A stretch of DNA of 64,000 nucleotides from RUG754 sp964345365 (GCA_964345365.1 CAYFQR010000002.1:1-64000); one strand, 5' to 3'. Numbered from the stretch's first letter, positions 34,659 through 44,349 are shown. The notes: a model not told the origin generated them from the sequence alone. Made by a program: numbers and translations.

Positions 34659-34669
34659 AGTTTATCGCC

Positions 34670-35950
34670 TCATTTGTTTTTCTTGTCCGTGACATGTTTT
34701 TTAACATACTCGGAATAATATCTGTATACTATTACGACAACCAAAAATCCGAGAGATATGGCTAACGCAACCTCAAGCGCAATTTTCCCGAAATACGCCG
34801 CGTACTTTTCTTCATCTTCAATTATGAACCTCATCGTGCTGTATAGCGCCGAGCCCGGGATAAGAGTTACAGCACCCGGTGCCAAGAAAACCGTTGCAGG
34901 CGCTTTTTTCGTTTTAGCCATAATCTCCGCATAAACAGCTGCGAAAATTGCCGCCAATAAGTTCGTAATAAAGAGGTCATGTTTGAATATCGAAGATAAA
35001 AAAAGATATATACCCCAAGTCAGAGTACCGCCTACGGCTGCATAAACGACATGGTTTTTCTTAAGATTATAATAAAGTGAAAAACCTACGCATCCGATAA
35101 ACGCAGCCGATATCTGCACCGCAATCCTGAAATCCCCGCTTCTTGCCGCAATCGACAGCGCATTGGGAAACAGCTCTATCGGTAAGACATTTTGCAGCTG
35201 CCTTATAAATGCCAGCGGTATCGCGAAACCGAATGCTATAAACAAGGCTGTCAGTATCGAATTGACAAGCCTTATCATGCCCGATGCGACATCACCGATA
35301 AGCATATCCCTTATGGAGTTAGTCATGGCAATGCCCGGTATCAAAAGCATAATACTTCCGATAGCAATCTTATCTACCGCGCCGAGTCCGAGAGCCGATA
35401 AGGTGATTGATACCGTGCCCGCTACAAGCGAGGTGGTAAATATCAAAGCAATTTGGTTCCTGCCGTATTTCCCGAGGTGTATCAGGAAAAACATGATAAC
35501 CATTCCGACTAAAGCGGAACTTAAGCCGTCAATAAAGGTTCCGTCAAAGAATACGGCGAAACCGCCCGCAACCGTTATCGCACTTAAATATCTGATAAAT
35601 GGCGAGTATTTCGGCTTTGACATCACCTCATCATATCTTCTTTTTATTTCTTCACGGTCAGGCTTATAGCTGCATATATATCTCGACAAGTCATTCAGGC
35701 GGTCGATTCTTTCATAATTGGAGTCAGATCTGATAACCTGTCTTATCTGTGTAATGATATTACCTTCCGGGTCTTCAAATGTCACCTGAATATTGGATGT
35801 TATGATGAACACATTTACTCTCGTAGGATCACAGCCGTAAGCGGCACACATCCTGACAATGCTGTCCTCAACTCTATTGACTTCGGCACCTGCAACGAGC
35901 ATCTCCTCGGCTATATCCAAAACCGTCTGTAAAAATTTACTATAATTCAT
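34670..35950 (-). CDS. ThrE-family threonine/serine exporter (fused)
   Basis: The 426-residue protein combines the two ThrE parts. An N-terminal cytoplasmic domain of about 110 residues (LDIAEEMLVAGAEVNRVEDSI) is followed by about ten membrane segments, including the second ThrE-like half (FLAPGAVTLIPGSALYSTM). In Corynebacterium the family exports threonine and serine; the substrate here is not shown. The ATG at 35950 after AGGTG is preferred over a GTG 9 bases upstream. It lies 16 bases after folC. Confidence 0.85.
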   Translation of the reverse strand: MNYSKFLQTVLDIAEEMLVAGAEVNRVEDSIVRMCAAYGCDPTRVNVFIITSNIQVTFEDPEGNIITQIRQVIRSDSNYERIDRLNDLSRYICSYKPDREEIKRRYDEVMSKPKYSPFIRYLSAITVAGGFAVFFDGTFIDGLSSALVGMVIMFFLIHLGKYGRNQIALIFTTSLVAGTVSITLSALGLGAVDKIAIGSIMLLIPGIAMTNSIRDMLIGDVASGMIRLVNSILTALFIAFGFAIPLAFIRQLQNVLPIELFPNALSIAARSGDFRIAVQISAAFIGCVGFSLYYNLKKNHVVYAAVGGTLTWGIYLFLSSIFKHDLFITNLLAAIFAAVYAEIMAKTKKAPATVFLAPGAVTLIPGSALYSTMRFIIEDEEKYAAYFGKIALEVALAISLGFLVVVIVYRYYSEYVKKHVTDKKNK

Positions 35951-35966
35951 TTCTGTCACCTAATTG

Positions 35967-37253
35967 TTATGACTGTCGGAGTATGCTCCTTGCCGCTCCG
36001 ATGAAGTAAAGTGAGCCTGTAAACAATATTAACTCATACTCTTCTTTTAATCCTATTGCCTTTTTCACGGCATCTCTGCAGTCATCAACAGCTTCAACCC
36101 TTGCTCCCTTTGCTTCAAGCTTCTTTTTCAGTTCCTCCGCTTCCATTTTGCGTGAATTTTCGGGCTCTGTCGCAATAAAATCACTTGCTATGGACGTTAA
36201 TTGCTCTATTATTTCGTCGGTATCCTTATCCTTTAACATTCCCGTAACAATGAGAGTTTTTTTATCCGGAGCATATCTTAAGACTGTGTCAACAAGCATG
36301 TGTGCCCCGTCCGCGTTATGTGCACCGTCGATGACGATAAGCGGTTCTCTTTTCATTATTTCGAATCTGCCTATCTGTTTGGCTCTTAAAAATCCTTCAA
36401 GAACCGCTTTTCTGCTTATCTTAAAGTCGGTGGTCACCTCATATATTGCAAGAGCCGCCAAAGCTGCAACCGCATTTTCAACTTGATGCCTGCCCGCCAT
36501 GCCGATCCTCAGATTTTCGACATTGACGCCTTGAATCAGAACGTCCATTAGTGTGCCGTCTATCGATTCCTCTTTGATGTTGACAGGAAGGTTTTTTGTG
36601 AAAAAGAACAGCGAGCCTTCTTCTTTTGCCTTTTCTTCGATTACCGCAAGAGCCTCCTCATCCTTTACGGAAGTAACTACGGGACAGCCTTTTTTGGTAA
36701 TACCCGCCTTGTTCGCCGCTATCTCCGAAAGCGTATTCCCGAGCCTGTCCATATGGTCGTATGAAATAGAGCTTATGACGGAAACCACAGGGTTCTTTAT
36801 GATATTGGTGGAGTCGCCGATTCCGCCGAGTCCCACTTCAAGCACCACATAATCGGCTTTTTTTTCTTTGAAATAAAGAAAAGCCACAGCGGTTATTACT
36901 TCAAATTCAGTCGGAGAATCCTCTCCCCTGTCTGTGAGTATTTTTACTTTTTCAAGAACTGTGTCCGTGTACTTTTCCAAGTCTTCATCCGAGATAAATG
37001 CATGGTCAAACTCTATCCTCTCATTAAAAACTTCAAGAAAAGGAGATGTATACAAGCCTGTTTTGAAGCCTTCCGCTTGAAGCGCCTCATAAATATACTT
37101 ACATACGGAGCCCTTGCCGTTCGTGCCCGCCACATGAAAACATTTCAGTTCATCCTGGGGATTCCCGAGCTCAGCCATAAGCGAGGTCATTCTCTCAAGA
37201 CCGAGTATGCTCCCGAACTTCTCAAATTCGTGTATTTTATCTATCGCGTTCAT
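35967..37253 (-). CDS. folC: Folylpolyglutamate synthase / dihydrofolate synthase
   Basis: This Mur-ligase-type enzyme adds glutamate to (dihydro)folates. The 428-residue product has P-loop HVAGTNGKGSV near residue 45, SSISYDHMDRLGNTLSEIAANKAGI (the family DH and K residues), and the C-terminal domain with IVDGAHNADGAHML. It is 59 bases after valS, a common pairing in Bacillota. One-carbon metabolism links it with glyA, purN and the AICAR transformylase. Confidence 0.95.
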   Translation of the reverse strand: MNAIDKIHEFEKFGSILGLERMTSLMAELGNPQDELKCFHVAGTNGKGSVCKYIYEALQAEGFKTGLYTSPFLEVFNERIEFDHAFISDEDLEKYTDTVLEKVKILTDRGEDSPTEFEVITAVAFLYFKEKKADYVVLEVGLGGIGDSTNIIKNPVVSVISSISYDHMDRLGNTLSEIAANKAGITKKGCPVVTSVKDEEALAVIEEKAKEEGSLFFFTKNLPVNIKEESIDGTLMDVLIQGVNVENLRIGMAGRHQVENAVAALAALAIYEVTTDFKISRKAVLEGFLRAKQIGRFEIMKREPLIVIDGAHNADGAHMLVDTVLRYAPDKKTLIVTGMLKDKDTDEIIEQLTSIASDFIATEPENSRKMEAEELKKKLEAKGARVEAVDDCRDAVKKAIGLKEEYELILFTGSLYFIGAARSILRQS

Positions 37254-37312
37254 TATATTCCCCCTTGCCGTTTTCCCCCGTACCGTAATAATATTTAATG
37301 CGATAACAGTCC

Positions 37313-40027
37313 TTATATCTTGTCGCGGACAGCTTCCAGCTGCTCGTTAACTTTTTCGAGCATCTCCTCATAAGATTTCAGCTTATCTCGCTCCGCCTGT
37401 ATCTTGTCTTGAGGTGCCTTGGAGGTGAAACCCGTATTGTTAAGCATTCCGGAAGAACGCTTAACCTCTCCCTCAAGTCTTGTTTTTTCCTTTGTCAGTC
37501 TCTCAAATTCCTCTCTGAAGTCAACAAGCTCATCTAAAGGCAGATATATTTCGGCACCGTCTATAACAGCGGATACGGCATCGGCAGGGATATCTTTTCT
37601 GTCATCGGTGAAAACCAGTTCGCTTATATTAGCGAGATTTTTGAGATAAGCCTCGCCTGCCTTTATAGTACCGAGCTTTTCATCGGCCAATATCACCGTA
37701 CTGATTTTTTTGGACGGTGCAACATTTTTTTCAGCTTTGATGTTTCTTATCGCCTTGACAGCCTCCATGGACATCTCGACCACCCTTACGGCCTCAGGGA
37801 AAATATAATTGAGACTCGTCTTCGGCCAATCGGCTTTTATTAAGAAGTTATTCTCTTCCTCATTAGGCAGGAAGCTCCATATCTCTTCAGTAATGAACGG
37901 CATGAACGGATGAAGGAGCTTCAGCATGTTTTTGAGGCACATAACAAGAACGAATCTGACAACCTTCTTATCGTCCTCATCATCACCATACAGCCTCGGT
38001 TTCACGAGCTCAATATACCAATCGCAGAATTCATTCCATATCAGGTCATAGACTTTTTGACCCGCAAGCGCTAAATCATATCTGTCCATAGACTGATTGA
38101 TATATGCGGTAGCATCGTTAACCTTATTGATTATCCACTTATCTTCATCCTTTAATGCGATATTTGTAAAGTCGGTGGTGTTGGAGCATGCGCAGCCGCA
38201 GCAATCCGCACAACACTTGGCAAGCTCCTTAAAGCTTCCGTCCTCTTTCTTGAGATTCATTATTACGAATCTCGATGCATTCCAAAGCTTGTTCGCAAAA
38301 TTGCGCGCGGATTCGATTTTTTCCGTCTGGAACCTCATATCGTTCCCCGGTGAAATGCCGGTGGAAAGCGTGAACCTCAAAGCGTCGGCTCCGTACGAAT
38401 CTATTATTTCAAGAGGGTCAATTCCGTTTCCGAGGGACTTGCTCATCTTCCTGCCTTCCGCGTCTCTTACGAGCCCGTGAATATACACGTCGTAGAACGG
38501 AACTTCACCCATATATTCAAGTCCGGAGAACATCATCCTTACAACCCAGAAGAATATAATATCATATCCGGTAATCATTGACGTCGTCGGATAAAAATAT
38601 TCGAGATCCGGTGTTTTTTCAGGCCAGCCCAAAGTCGAAAACGGCCATAAAGCACTTGAGAACCAAGTATCCAATACGTCTTCATCCTGACGGAGATGTG
38701 TGCTGCCGCACTTTGGACATGAGTTCGGCTCATCATAAGCAACGATTATCTCGGGGCATTCGTCGCAGTAATATGCCGGTATTCTGTGCCCCCACCAAAG
38801 CTGACGCGAAATACACCAGTCTTTGATTCCCTCAAGCCAATGAAAATATGTCTTGTCGAATCTTTCAGGGATGAACCTGGTGGTTCCGTCCTTTACTGCT
38901 TTTATCGCAGGTTTAGCGAGCTCTTCCATGGCTACGAACCATTGATCACTGAGCATAGGCTCTATTGCAGTGTGGCATCTGTAGCATTCGCCCTGCGGTA
39001 TTACGACTTTTTCAAGTTTAACAAGATATCCTGCTTCATCTAAGTCCTTAACCCACGCTTTTCTGCATTCATACCTGTCCATTCCCTCATACTTACCCGC
39101 CAATGCCGTCATCTTTGCATCCAATCCTATGCATGACTCATATTTGAGACCGTGTCTCTGTCCGACCTCGAAGTCGTTAAAATCATGAGCCGGAGTAATC
39201 TTTACAGCACCCGTACCTTTTTCAGGGTCGGGATAATCGTCGGCAATAACAGGGATTTCCCTGTTCGTAAGCGGAAGGATGACTTTTTTGCCTATTATAT
39301 CGGCATATCTCTCATCATCACCGCGAACCGCTATCGCTACGTCGGCAAACATAGTTTCAGGTCTTGAGGTGGCAACGGTGACTCCTTCAAACGAGCCGTC
39401 TGCTGACGGATATCTGAAATACCAATAATTTCCGTCCCTGTCATTATGCTCAACCTCGGCATCCGAAAGCGAGGTTCCGCAATCAGGGCACCAGTTTATA
39501 AGTCTGTTTCCCCTATAGATGAGCCCCTTTTCATATAGCTTTATAAAGGCAGCTTTTACCGCTTCGGAGCATCCCTCATCCATTGTGAATCTTTCTCTTG
39601 ACCAGTCGCATGAATCTCCCAACTTACGACACTGACGAGTTATCCTGCCGCCGTATTCTTCTTTCCATGCCCAGGCACGTTTGAGGAACTCATCTCTTCC
39701 GAGTTCTTCCTTTTCAAGACCTTCCTCAGCTCTAATTTTCTCTATTACTTTAACCTCGGTAGCTATTGACGCATGGTCGGAACCGGGGAGCCAAAGAGCC
39801 GAAAACCCCTGCATTCTCTTATACCTCGTAAGTACGTCCTGAAGGGTATGATCAAGCGCATGTCCCATGTGAAGCTGACCGGTTATATTAGGAGGAGGCA
39901 TTACTATAGTGTACGGTTTCTTGTTCTCATCAATGTGAGCAATGAAACAGCCCTCAGTTTCCCACTTTTCGTATATTCTCTCCTCAAAGTCTTTCGGATT
40001 ATATGTCTTTGACAAGTTGTTTTTCAT
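37313..40027 (-). CDS. valS: Valyl-tRNA synthetase
   Basis: This class I synthetase charges tRNA-Val and has an editing domain. The 904-residue product has HMGH at residues 53-56 (HIGH motif), KMSKSLGNG near residue 529, a zinc-type CDEC...CPKCG, and a C-terminal coiled-coil arm of about 60 residues. An oddity is the cysteine cluster CCADCCGCAC near residues 603-612, between KMSKS and the anticodon-binding domain. No T-box leader is present; only 33 bases separate it from mntP, so it is expressed from the mntP promoter. Confidence 0.96.
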   Translation of the reverse strand: MKNNLSKTYNPKDFEERIYEKWETEGCFIAHIDENKKPYTIVMPPPNITGQLHMGHALDHTLQDVLTRYKRMQGFSALWLPGSDHASIATEVKVIEKIRAEEGLEKEELGRDEFLKRAWAWKEEYGGRITRQCRKLGDSCDWSRERFTMDEGCSEAVKAAFIKLYEKGLIYRGNRLINWCPDCGTSLSDAEVEHNDRDGNYWYFRYPSADGSFEGVTVATSRPETMFADVAIAVRGDDERYADIIGKKVILPLTNREIPVIADDYPDPEKGTGAVKITPAHDFNDFEVGQRHGLKYESCIGLDAKMTALAGKYEGMDRYECRKAWVKDLDEAGYLVKLEKVVIPQGECYRCHTAIEPMLSDQWFVAMEELAKPAIKAVKDGTTRFIPERFDKTYFHWLEGIKDWCISRQLWWGHRIPAYYCDECPEIIVAYDEPNSCPKCGSTHLRQDEDVLDTWFSSALWPFSTLGWPEKTPDLEYFYPTTSMITGYDIIFFWVVRMMFSGLEYMGEVPFYDVYIHGLVRDAEGRKMSKSLGNGIDPLEIIDSYGADALRFTLSTGISPGNDMRFQTEKIESARNFANKLWNASRFVIMNLKKEDGSFKELAKCCADCCGCACSNTTDFTNIALKDEDKWIINKVNDATAYINQSMDRYDLALAGQKVYDLIWNEFCDWYIELVKPRLYGDDEDDKKVVRFVLVMCLKNMLKLLHPFMPFITEEIWSFLPNEEENNFLIKADWPKTSLNYIFPEAVRVVEMSMEAVKAIRNIKAEKNVAPSKKISTVILADEKLGTIKAGEAYLKNLANISELVFTDDRKDIPADAVSAVIDGAEIYLPLDELVDFREEFERLTKEKTRLEGEVKRSSGMLNNTGFTSKAPQDKIQAERDKLKSYEEMLEKVNEQLEAVRDKI

Positions 40028-40060
40028 CAGCCGGCGTCTCCTTTTAACTATATTTTTAGT

Positions 40061-40645
40061 TTACAATAAATTACTTATGAAAATTTTAATGCCTATCAGT
40101 ATAAGTATCGTTCCACCTAAAACAGATGCTTTACCGGCAAGTAAAACACCCGCTTTTTTCCCGGCTTTGACCCCGAGAAGACACAATGCGTATGTCACCG
40201 CAGCTATTATGCCTGCCTCTGCCAAGGCGGATAAGATATTGAGCTCCGATATCGTAAACCCGACCGACAGAGCATCTATCGACGTTGCTATCCCCTGCAA
40301 GATAAGAGTCCTTGTTTCAAGATTATCCTTACCGCCTGCAATATCGCAACTGATTTGATTTCTTTCCTTAATCATCTTAATGCCGATATAGGCGAGAAGA
40401 ATAAGAGCAATCCAAGGGATGTATACACTCATTCTGCTAAAATATATTACAAAAGAATGTACAAGGAACCACCCAATGAGCGGCATTATAAACTGAAAAC
40501 CCGCAAAAGTAAGCGCAATTAGATTTTCTTTCGATTTCGAAAGAGAGCTTATGCACATTCCGTTTGCAAGAGAAACCGAGAAGGCATCTGCAGCCAAGCC
40601 CGAACCGAGCAGCACCGCCGTAATAATAAAAGAAATATCTAACAC
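40061..40645 (-). CDS. mntP: Manganese efflux pump MntP
   Basis: The 194-residue six-segment membrane protein of the MntP (DUF204) family pumps out Mn(II). The conserved blocks are GSGLAADAFSVSLANG and, in the second half, GIATSIDALSVGFT, each with the Asp residues of the pump. The start codon is GTG after GAGG at 12 bases. The leader of about 145 bases is AT-rich and lacks the yybP-ykoY Mn riboswitch core that often controls mntP. It is first in the mntP-valS-folC-thrE-GNAT run. Confidence 0.9.
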   Translation of the reverse strand: MLDISFIITAVLLGSGLAADAFSVSLANGMCISSLSKSKENLIALTFAGFQFIMPLIGWFLVHSFVIYFSRMSVYIPWIALILLAYIGIKMIKERNQISCDIAGGKDNLETRTLILQGIATSIDALSVGFTISELNILSALAEAGIIAAVTYALCLLGVKAGKKAGVLLAGKASVLGGTILILIGIKIFISNLL

Positions 40646-40794
40646 TGAGTTTTTTCCTCGCCTAAATTAATTCAGTTAAATCAATATAAACAGATTTAAT
40701 ATATTGATAAGCCTTGCACGATATAAATGCTGTAATTTTTGTTTTCATAATTAAGCAATTATATAGTATTTTCAATTAAAATGTATATTATAGT

Positions 40795-40824
40795 ATTATA
40801 TCATGTTTACAACTAAAAGTACAA
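40795..40824 (-). promoter_or_regulatory. Promoter of mntP-valS-folC
   Basis: TTGTAC, 18 bases, TATAAT preceded by TG-A (extended -10 form TGATATAAT) on the minus strand. Confidence 0.65.
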
Positions 40825-40911
40825 AAAATTTATTCTCAAGTTTTCTGAAAATTTACGTTTTTTGTATTTACTATGTTGATTTGGTGTGTTAATATATTTG
40901 CATATTTATTT

Positions 40912-40943
40912 TTGGCAAAATAAAACGGTTCAACCGATATAAT
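40912..40943 (+). promoter_or_regulatory. Promoter region of serA with palindrome
   Basis: A perfect TATAAT (40938-40943) lies 24 bases before the start codon's upstream GGAGG region. The best -35, TTGGCA (40912-40917), is 20 bases away, longer than normal. The 11-base palindrome CGGTTCAACCG (40926-40936) fills the spacer and could bind a regulator. Confidence 0.45.
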
Positions 40944-40967
40944 AAAAAAACAACTTGGAGGTGTCAA

Positions 40968-42146
40968 ATGAAAAAAAGAAAAATTCACTGCTTAAACTCT
41001 ATTTCCCCTGTCGGTCTCGACCTTTTCAGAAAGGGATATTCTATAACAGATAAGATTGAAGAATCTGCCGGTATCCTCGTTCGTTCAGCCAACATGCTTG
41101 ATATTGATTTTCCGCGCGATCTACGAGCCGTCGCCCGTGCCGGAGCGGGTGTCAATAATATTCCTCTCGAAAGATGTGCCGAGCAAGGCATAGTTGTCTT
41201 CAATACACCGGGTGCAAACGCCAACTCGGTAAAAGAACTGGTGCTTACCGCTCTTCTGCTCTCATCAAGAAATATTTTAGAGGCAACTGAATGGATTAAA
41301 GCCAACAAAGACGATGAAAATATTGCTAAAACAGTTGAAAAAGCCAAGTCTCAATTTAAAGGTTCCGAAATAAAGGGCAAATCTTTAGGAGTTATCGGTC
41401 TGGGTGCAATAGGCGTTCTCGTATGCAATATGGCGATAGAACTCGGAATGAACGTCTACGGATACGACCCTTTCGTTTCTCTTAAGTCCGCTTGGAACCT
41501 TCATCCAAAGGTAAAATATGTGGATAATCTTAATAAGCTATGCTCTCAGTGTGATTTTGTTACGATTCACGTACCTGCAGTGGAAGCGACTAAAAACATG
41601 ATAGATGCGAAGCTGATTTCAAATATGAAACAAGGCGTCCGTTTCCTAAACTTCTCAAGAGACAGCCTCGTTGATGAGGTTGCTATGAGCAAGGCGCTTT
41701 CCGAAGGAAAGGTTGCAAAATACATTACAGATTTTGCGAATCCGCTCTCCGTTCATTTTGAAAACGCAATAGTATTTCCACATCTCGGCGCTTCGACAAA
41801 TGAAGCGGAAGATAACTGCGCTATAATGGCGGTACAGCAGCTACAGGACTACCTTGATAACGGTAACATAAGTAATTCCGTGAACTTCCCGGCAATCGAT
41901 GCCGGCATATGCACTTCCGAAGCAAGAGTGGCCATACTCCATAGGAACATCCCTAATATGCTCTCACTCATAACCGCATTTTTCGGAAAAAATGAGCTCA
42001 ACATCGAAAAAATGGTAAACGAAAGCAGGGACGGCTATGCATACACATTGATTGACCTGTCTATGCCGATGCCGCGAGACACCGTTGCCACACTTCAAAA
42101 AATCGAAGGCGTATTGAGAGTCAGAAGAATATATGAGAATAACTGA
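40968..42146 (+). CDS. serA: D-3-phosphoglycerate dehydrogenase-like protein
   Basis: This NAD-dependent 2-hydroxyacid dehydrogenase is the first step of serine synthesis in the SerA family. The 392-residue product has AVARAGAGVNNIPLERC, the nucleotide fold VIGLGAIGVLVCNMA, the region FLNFSRDSLVDE in place of the usual NxARGxLVDE, the catalytic His in FPHLGAST, and a C-terminal ACT domain (about 320-392) for feedback binding. The His and Arg of the catalytic set are present. It lies alone on the plus strand with its own terminator. serC is not nearby; thrH at 2317 could do the last step. Confidence 0.88.
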   Translation: MKKRKIHCLNSISPVGLDLFRKGYSITDKIEESAGILVRSANMLDIDFPRDLRAVARAGAGVNNIPLERCAEQGIVVFNTPGANANSVKELVLTALLLSSRNILEATEWIKANKDDENIAKTVEKAKSQFKGSEIKGKSLGVIGLGAIGVLVCNMAIELGMNVYGYDPFVSLKSAWNLHPKVKYVDNLNKLCSQCDFVTIHVPAVEATKNMIDAKLISNMKQGVRFLNFSRDSLVDEVAMSKALSEGKVAKYITDFANPLSVHFENAIVFPHLGASTNEAEDNCAIMAVQQLQDYLDNGNISNSVNFPAIDAGICTSEARVAILHRNIPNMLSLITAFFGKNELNIEKMVNESRDGYAYTLIDLSMPMPRDTVATLQKIEGVLRVRRIYENN

Positions 42147-42203
42147 TTGCCTAAACGGTATTTTCTGTTGCAATCAAACTCATTCACTTGTAAAATAAAT
42201 ATT

Positions 42204-42266
42204 AACAGCCTGCACTATCAGAAGTTTTACCCTCAGTTTAACCCTAAGTGCAGGCTGTTTTATTCT
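42204..42266 (+). terminator. Long-loop terminator after serA
   Basis: A 13-base perfect stem (AACAGCCTGCACT with AGTGCAGGCTGTT) and a 30-base loop is followed by TTATT. It also works in the minus direction for the small acetyltransferase gene. The loop contains two near-identical 10-base units (GTTTTACCCT and GTTTAACCCT). Confidence 0.7.
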
Positions 42267-42349
42267 GCAATACCGACAATCCGCTCAGGACGATGAACAA
42301 TCCTGACAATATTTGTATCCCAATACTCGTGGCTCCGGTCACAAGAGGT

Positions 42350-42688
42350 TTAACCCCTTTTGATGCCGCATGCAGGCCCTGCCAACATTTCGGCTTTTTC
42401 ATATTCCTTTTCGGGATCCTTCAGCACATCTTCATATTCCCTATGCATTGCGAACCATTTTGACGAATAAGAACAGGACAGCACCGCTTGCTTACCTTGT
42501 TTCCTCAATTCCTCTGCAAGAGCCTCCGTCATCTTACCCGCAATGCCCTGCCCGGTCAGCGAGCCGTCAACAAAAGTATGAGTAATATCGACTGTTTCTT
42601 CATCAATCTTCGGAAAATCTATCACTGCTACAGTTCTTCCGGATTCATCTTCAAGCCAAAGCTTCTTCTCGTTCTTCTTAAATTCCAT
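42350..42688 (-). CDS. Small GNAT-type acetyltransferase (YjdJ-like)
   Basis: The 112-residue protein belongs to the short Gcn5-related group, with DITHTFVDGSLTGQGIAGKM (acetyl-CoA loop) and CSYSSKWFAMHREYEDVL near the end, the signature of the YjdJ family. The C terminus has about 20 extra residues. The substrate is unknown. It is 15 bases after rnhB and the last gene of the pyr-rbgA-rnhB run. Confidence 0.85.
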   Translation of the reverse strand: MEFKKNEKKLWLEDESGRTVAVIDFPKIDEETVDITHTFVDGSLTGQGIAGKMTEALAEELRKQGKQAVLSCSYSSKWFAMHREYEDVLKDPEKEYEKAEMLAGPACGIKRG

Positions 42689-42703
42689 GTCACGCCTCCA
42701 TAT

Positions 42704-43363
42704 TTATAGTATGTTTTTCAAAAAAGACCTTCTGTGAATCGGACAAATACCATGTTCCTTTATTCCGGCATAATGTGCCGCCGTGCCGTAGCCTTTGTTT
42801 CTTTCAAAAGCATAATGAGGGTACTCTTTCGAGTATTCCGTCATTAGCCTGTCTCTCGTAACCTTCGCGACGATTGAAGCCGCAGCTATCGAAAGACTCG
42901 TCGCATCGCCCTTTACAACACTCGTTTGCTCCACAGACAAGCCTTCAAGCTTAACCGCATCTATGAGAACATGCTGAAGTCCCAAACAACCTTTTGATTT
43001 TAACGACGTATCTGCGGCGTCAATTGCCTCTTTCATCGCTCTTTTGGTCGCTTCAAGTATATTTATCACATCGATGACTTCACTCGACACGGAGCCGATT
43101 CCGTAAGCAATGCAGCCCGATATGATAAGAGCATAAAGCTCTTCTCTCTTCTTTTCGGAAAGCTTCTTCGAGTCATCGATTCCGAGTATTTCGAAATCTT
43201 TGGGAAGCACAACACATGCGGTAACCACCGGCCCTGCTAAGGGGCCGCGTCCGACCTCGTCAACTCCTCCGAAAAACTCGGCACCTCCGGAAGCCTCAAT
43301 ATCGAAGCTCTTCATAAGGTTGAATCTCTCTATCAGTTTCTGTTCTCTTTCAGTTTTTGTCAT
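42704..43363 (-). CDS. rnhB: Ribonuclease HII
   Basis: This cuts RNA in RNA-DNA hybrids and single ribonucleotides in DNA. The 219-residue product has GGVDEVGRGPLAGPV (catalytic Asp-Glu), the third acid in VLIDAV and the DR...SIVAKVTRDRLM helix. It lies 38 bases after rbgA, the usual neighbour in Bacillota. Confidence 0.96.
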   Translation of the reverse strand: MTKTEREQKLIERFNLMKSFDIEASGGAEFFGGVDEVGRGPLAGPVVTACVVLPKDFEILGIDDSKKLSEKKREELYALIISGCIAYGIGSVSSEVIDVINILEATKRAMKEAIDAADTSLKSKGCLGLQHVLIDAVKLEGLSVEQTSVVKGDATSLSIAAASIVAKVTRDRLMTEYSKEYPHYAFERNKGYGTAAHYAGIKEHGICPIHRRSFLKNIL

Positions 43364-43401
43364 ATTATATTCCCTTTATATCAATGATTAAACAATATGC
43401 C

Positions 43402-44304
43402 TTAATCACTCGGCAGTTCAAGAGTGATTTTGCCGATAAGCGCCGACCTGAACTCATCCAAGACGGTCTTAGCGGTTCTCTCGTAGTCAATACGCCTGCC
43501 CGACAGTATGAAACCTCTTTTTTTTGCGATGGCTTCCATGTTGGCAATGGCAGCCTCCTGTTCTCCGTCAATCTCACGCCCCGATTCTTCGCTATAATCG
43601 CCGTCCTTCAAAATATCGTCGAGCTTATACCTGTTTATCAGAAGCTCGGGATACCTCTTTGAAAGAATCTTTATCAGCTCAAGCGACAGCTCAGTAAGGT
43701 CAATTATCTCATCCTTTATCGAGCCGCAAAACGCAAGATTGAGCCCGACCTTAGGGTCATCGAACTTCGGCCATAGAATGCCCGGTGTATCAAGGAGCTG
43801 CATATTATTTTCTAAGCTGAGCCACTGTTTGCCCCGTGTCACGCCAGGTCTGTCACCGATTTTGGCTGATTTTTTGCCGGTCATTCTGTTTATCAACGAG
43901 GATTTACCTACATTAGGTACGCCGACTATCATCATCCTTAGCGGCTTCTTGAGAGCTTTTTTGTTATTTTTTTCATCCTGAACCTTCTCAAGAAGTCTGA
44001 AAAGCTCCTTTATGCCGTCACCCCTGTTTGAATTCATCCTGATGACCATATCCCCGTCTTTTCTGAATTTCTTCTCCCACTCGGCATTAGCCTTATCATC
44101 CGAAAGGTCGCTCTTGTTGAGCACAATGAGCCTCTGTTTAGATTTAACAAGCTCGTCAATGATAGGATTTCTTGATGAAACGGGTATCCTCGAATCGATA
44201 ACTTCTATCACCAAATCAACCATTTTAAGATTCTCCTGTATGAGCTCTCTGGTCTTTTTCATGTGTCCGGGGTACCAGTTGATATTTTTCAAATTATCGT
44301 TCAT
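43402..44304 (-). CDS. rbgA: Ribosome biogenesis GTPase RbgA (YlqF)
   Basis: This circularly permuted GTPase acts in late 50S assembly. The 300-residue product has the family start INWYPGHMKKTRELI, then G4 LNKSDL before G1 [12 protein letters not shown] and G3 DTPGILWP, the order expected for the YlqF/YawG group. It is 45 bases after pyrI and followed by rnhB. Confidence 0.96.
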   Translation of the reverse strand: MNDNLKNINWYPGHMKKTRELIQENLKMVDLVIEVIDSRIPVSSRNPIIDELVKSKQRLIVLNKSDLSDDKANAEWEKKFRKDGDMVIRMNSNRGDGIKELFRLLEKVQDEKNNKKALKKPLRMMIVGVPNVGKSSLINRMTGKKSAKIGDRPGVTRGKQWLSLENNMQLLDTPGILWPKFDDPKVGLNLAFCGSIKDEIIDLTELSLELIKILSKRYPELLINRYKLDDILKDGDYSEESGREIDGEQEAAIANMEAIAKKRGFILSGRRIDYERTAKTVLDEFRSALIGKITLELPSD

Positions 44305-44349
44305 TTCATCTTCCCTTAGCTTTTGCCGTATATTTTTATTGTTCCGCGG

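Larger units (their letters stand above)
40646..40967. other. 322-base AT-rich divergent spacer between mntP and serA
   Basis: No gene is seen in either strand. It holds the mntP promoter (40795-40824), the probable serA promoter (TATAAT at 40938) with the palindrome CGGTTCAACCG, and otherwise runs of A and T. No riboswitch core, tRNA or repeat array was found. Confidence 0.7.

Noticed and set aside
40028..40060. Possible T-box leader for valS
   Set aside because: Only 33 bases separate mntP and valS, and no T-box core or terminator is present.
40646..40794. Possible yybP-ykoY Mn riboswitch before mntP
   Set aside because: The leader is almost pure A/T and lacks the G-rich conserved loops of that riboswitch.
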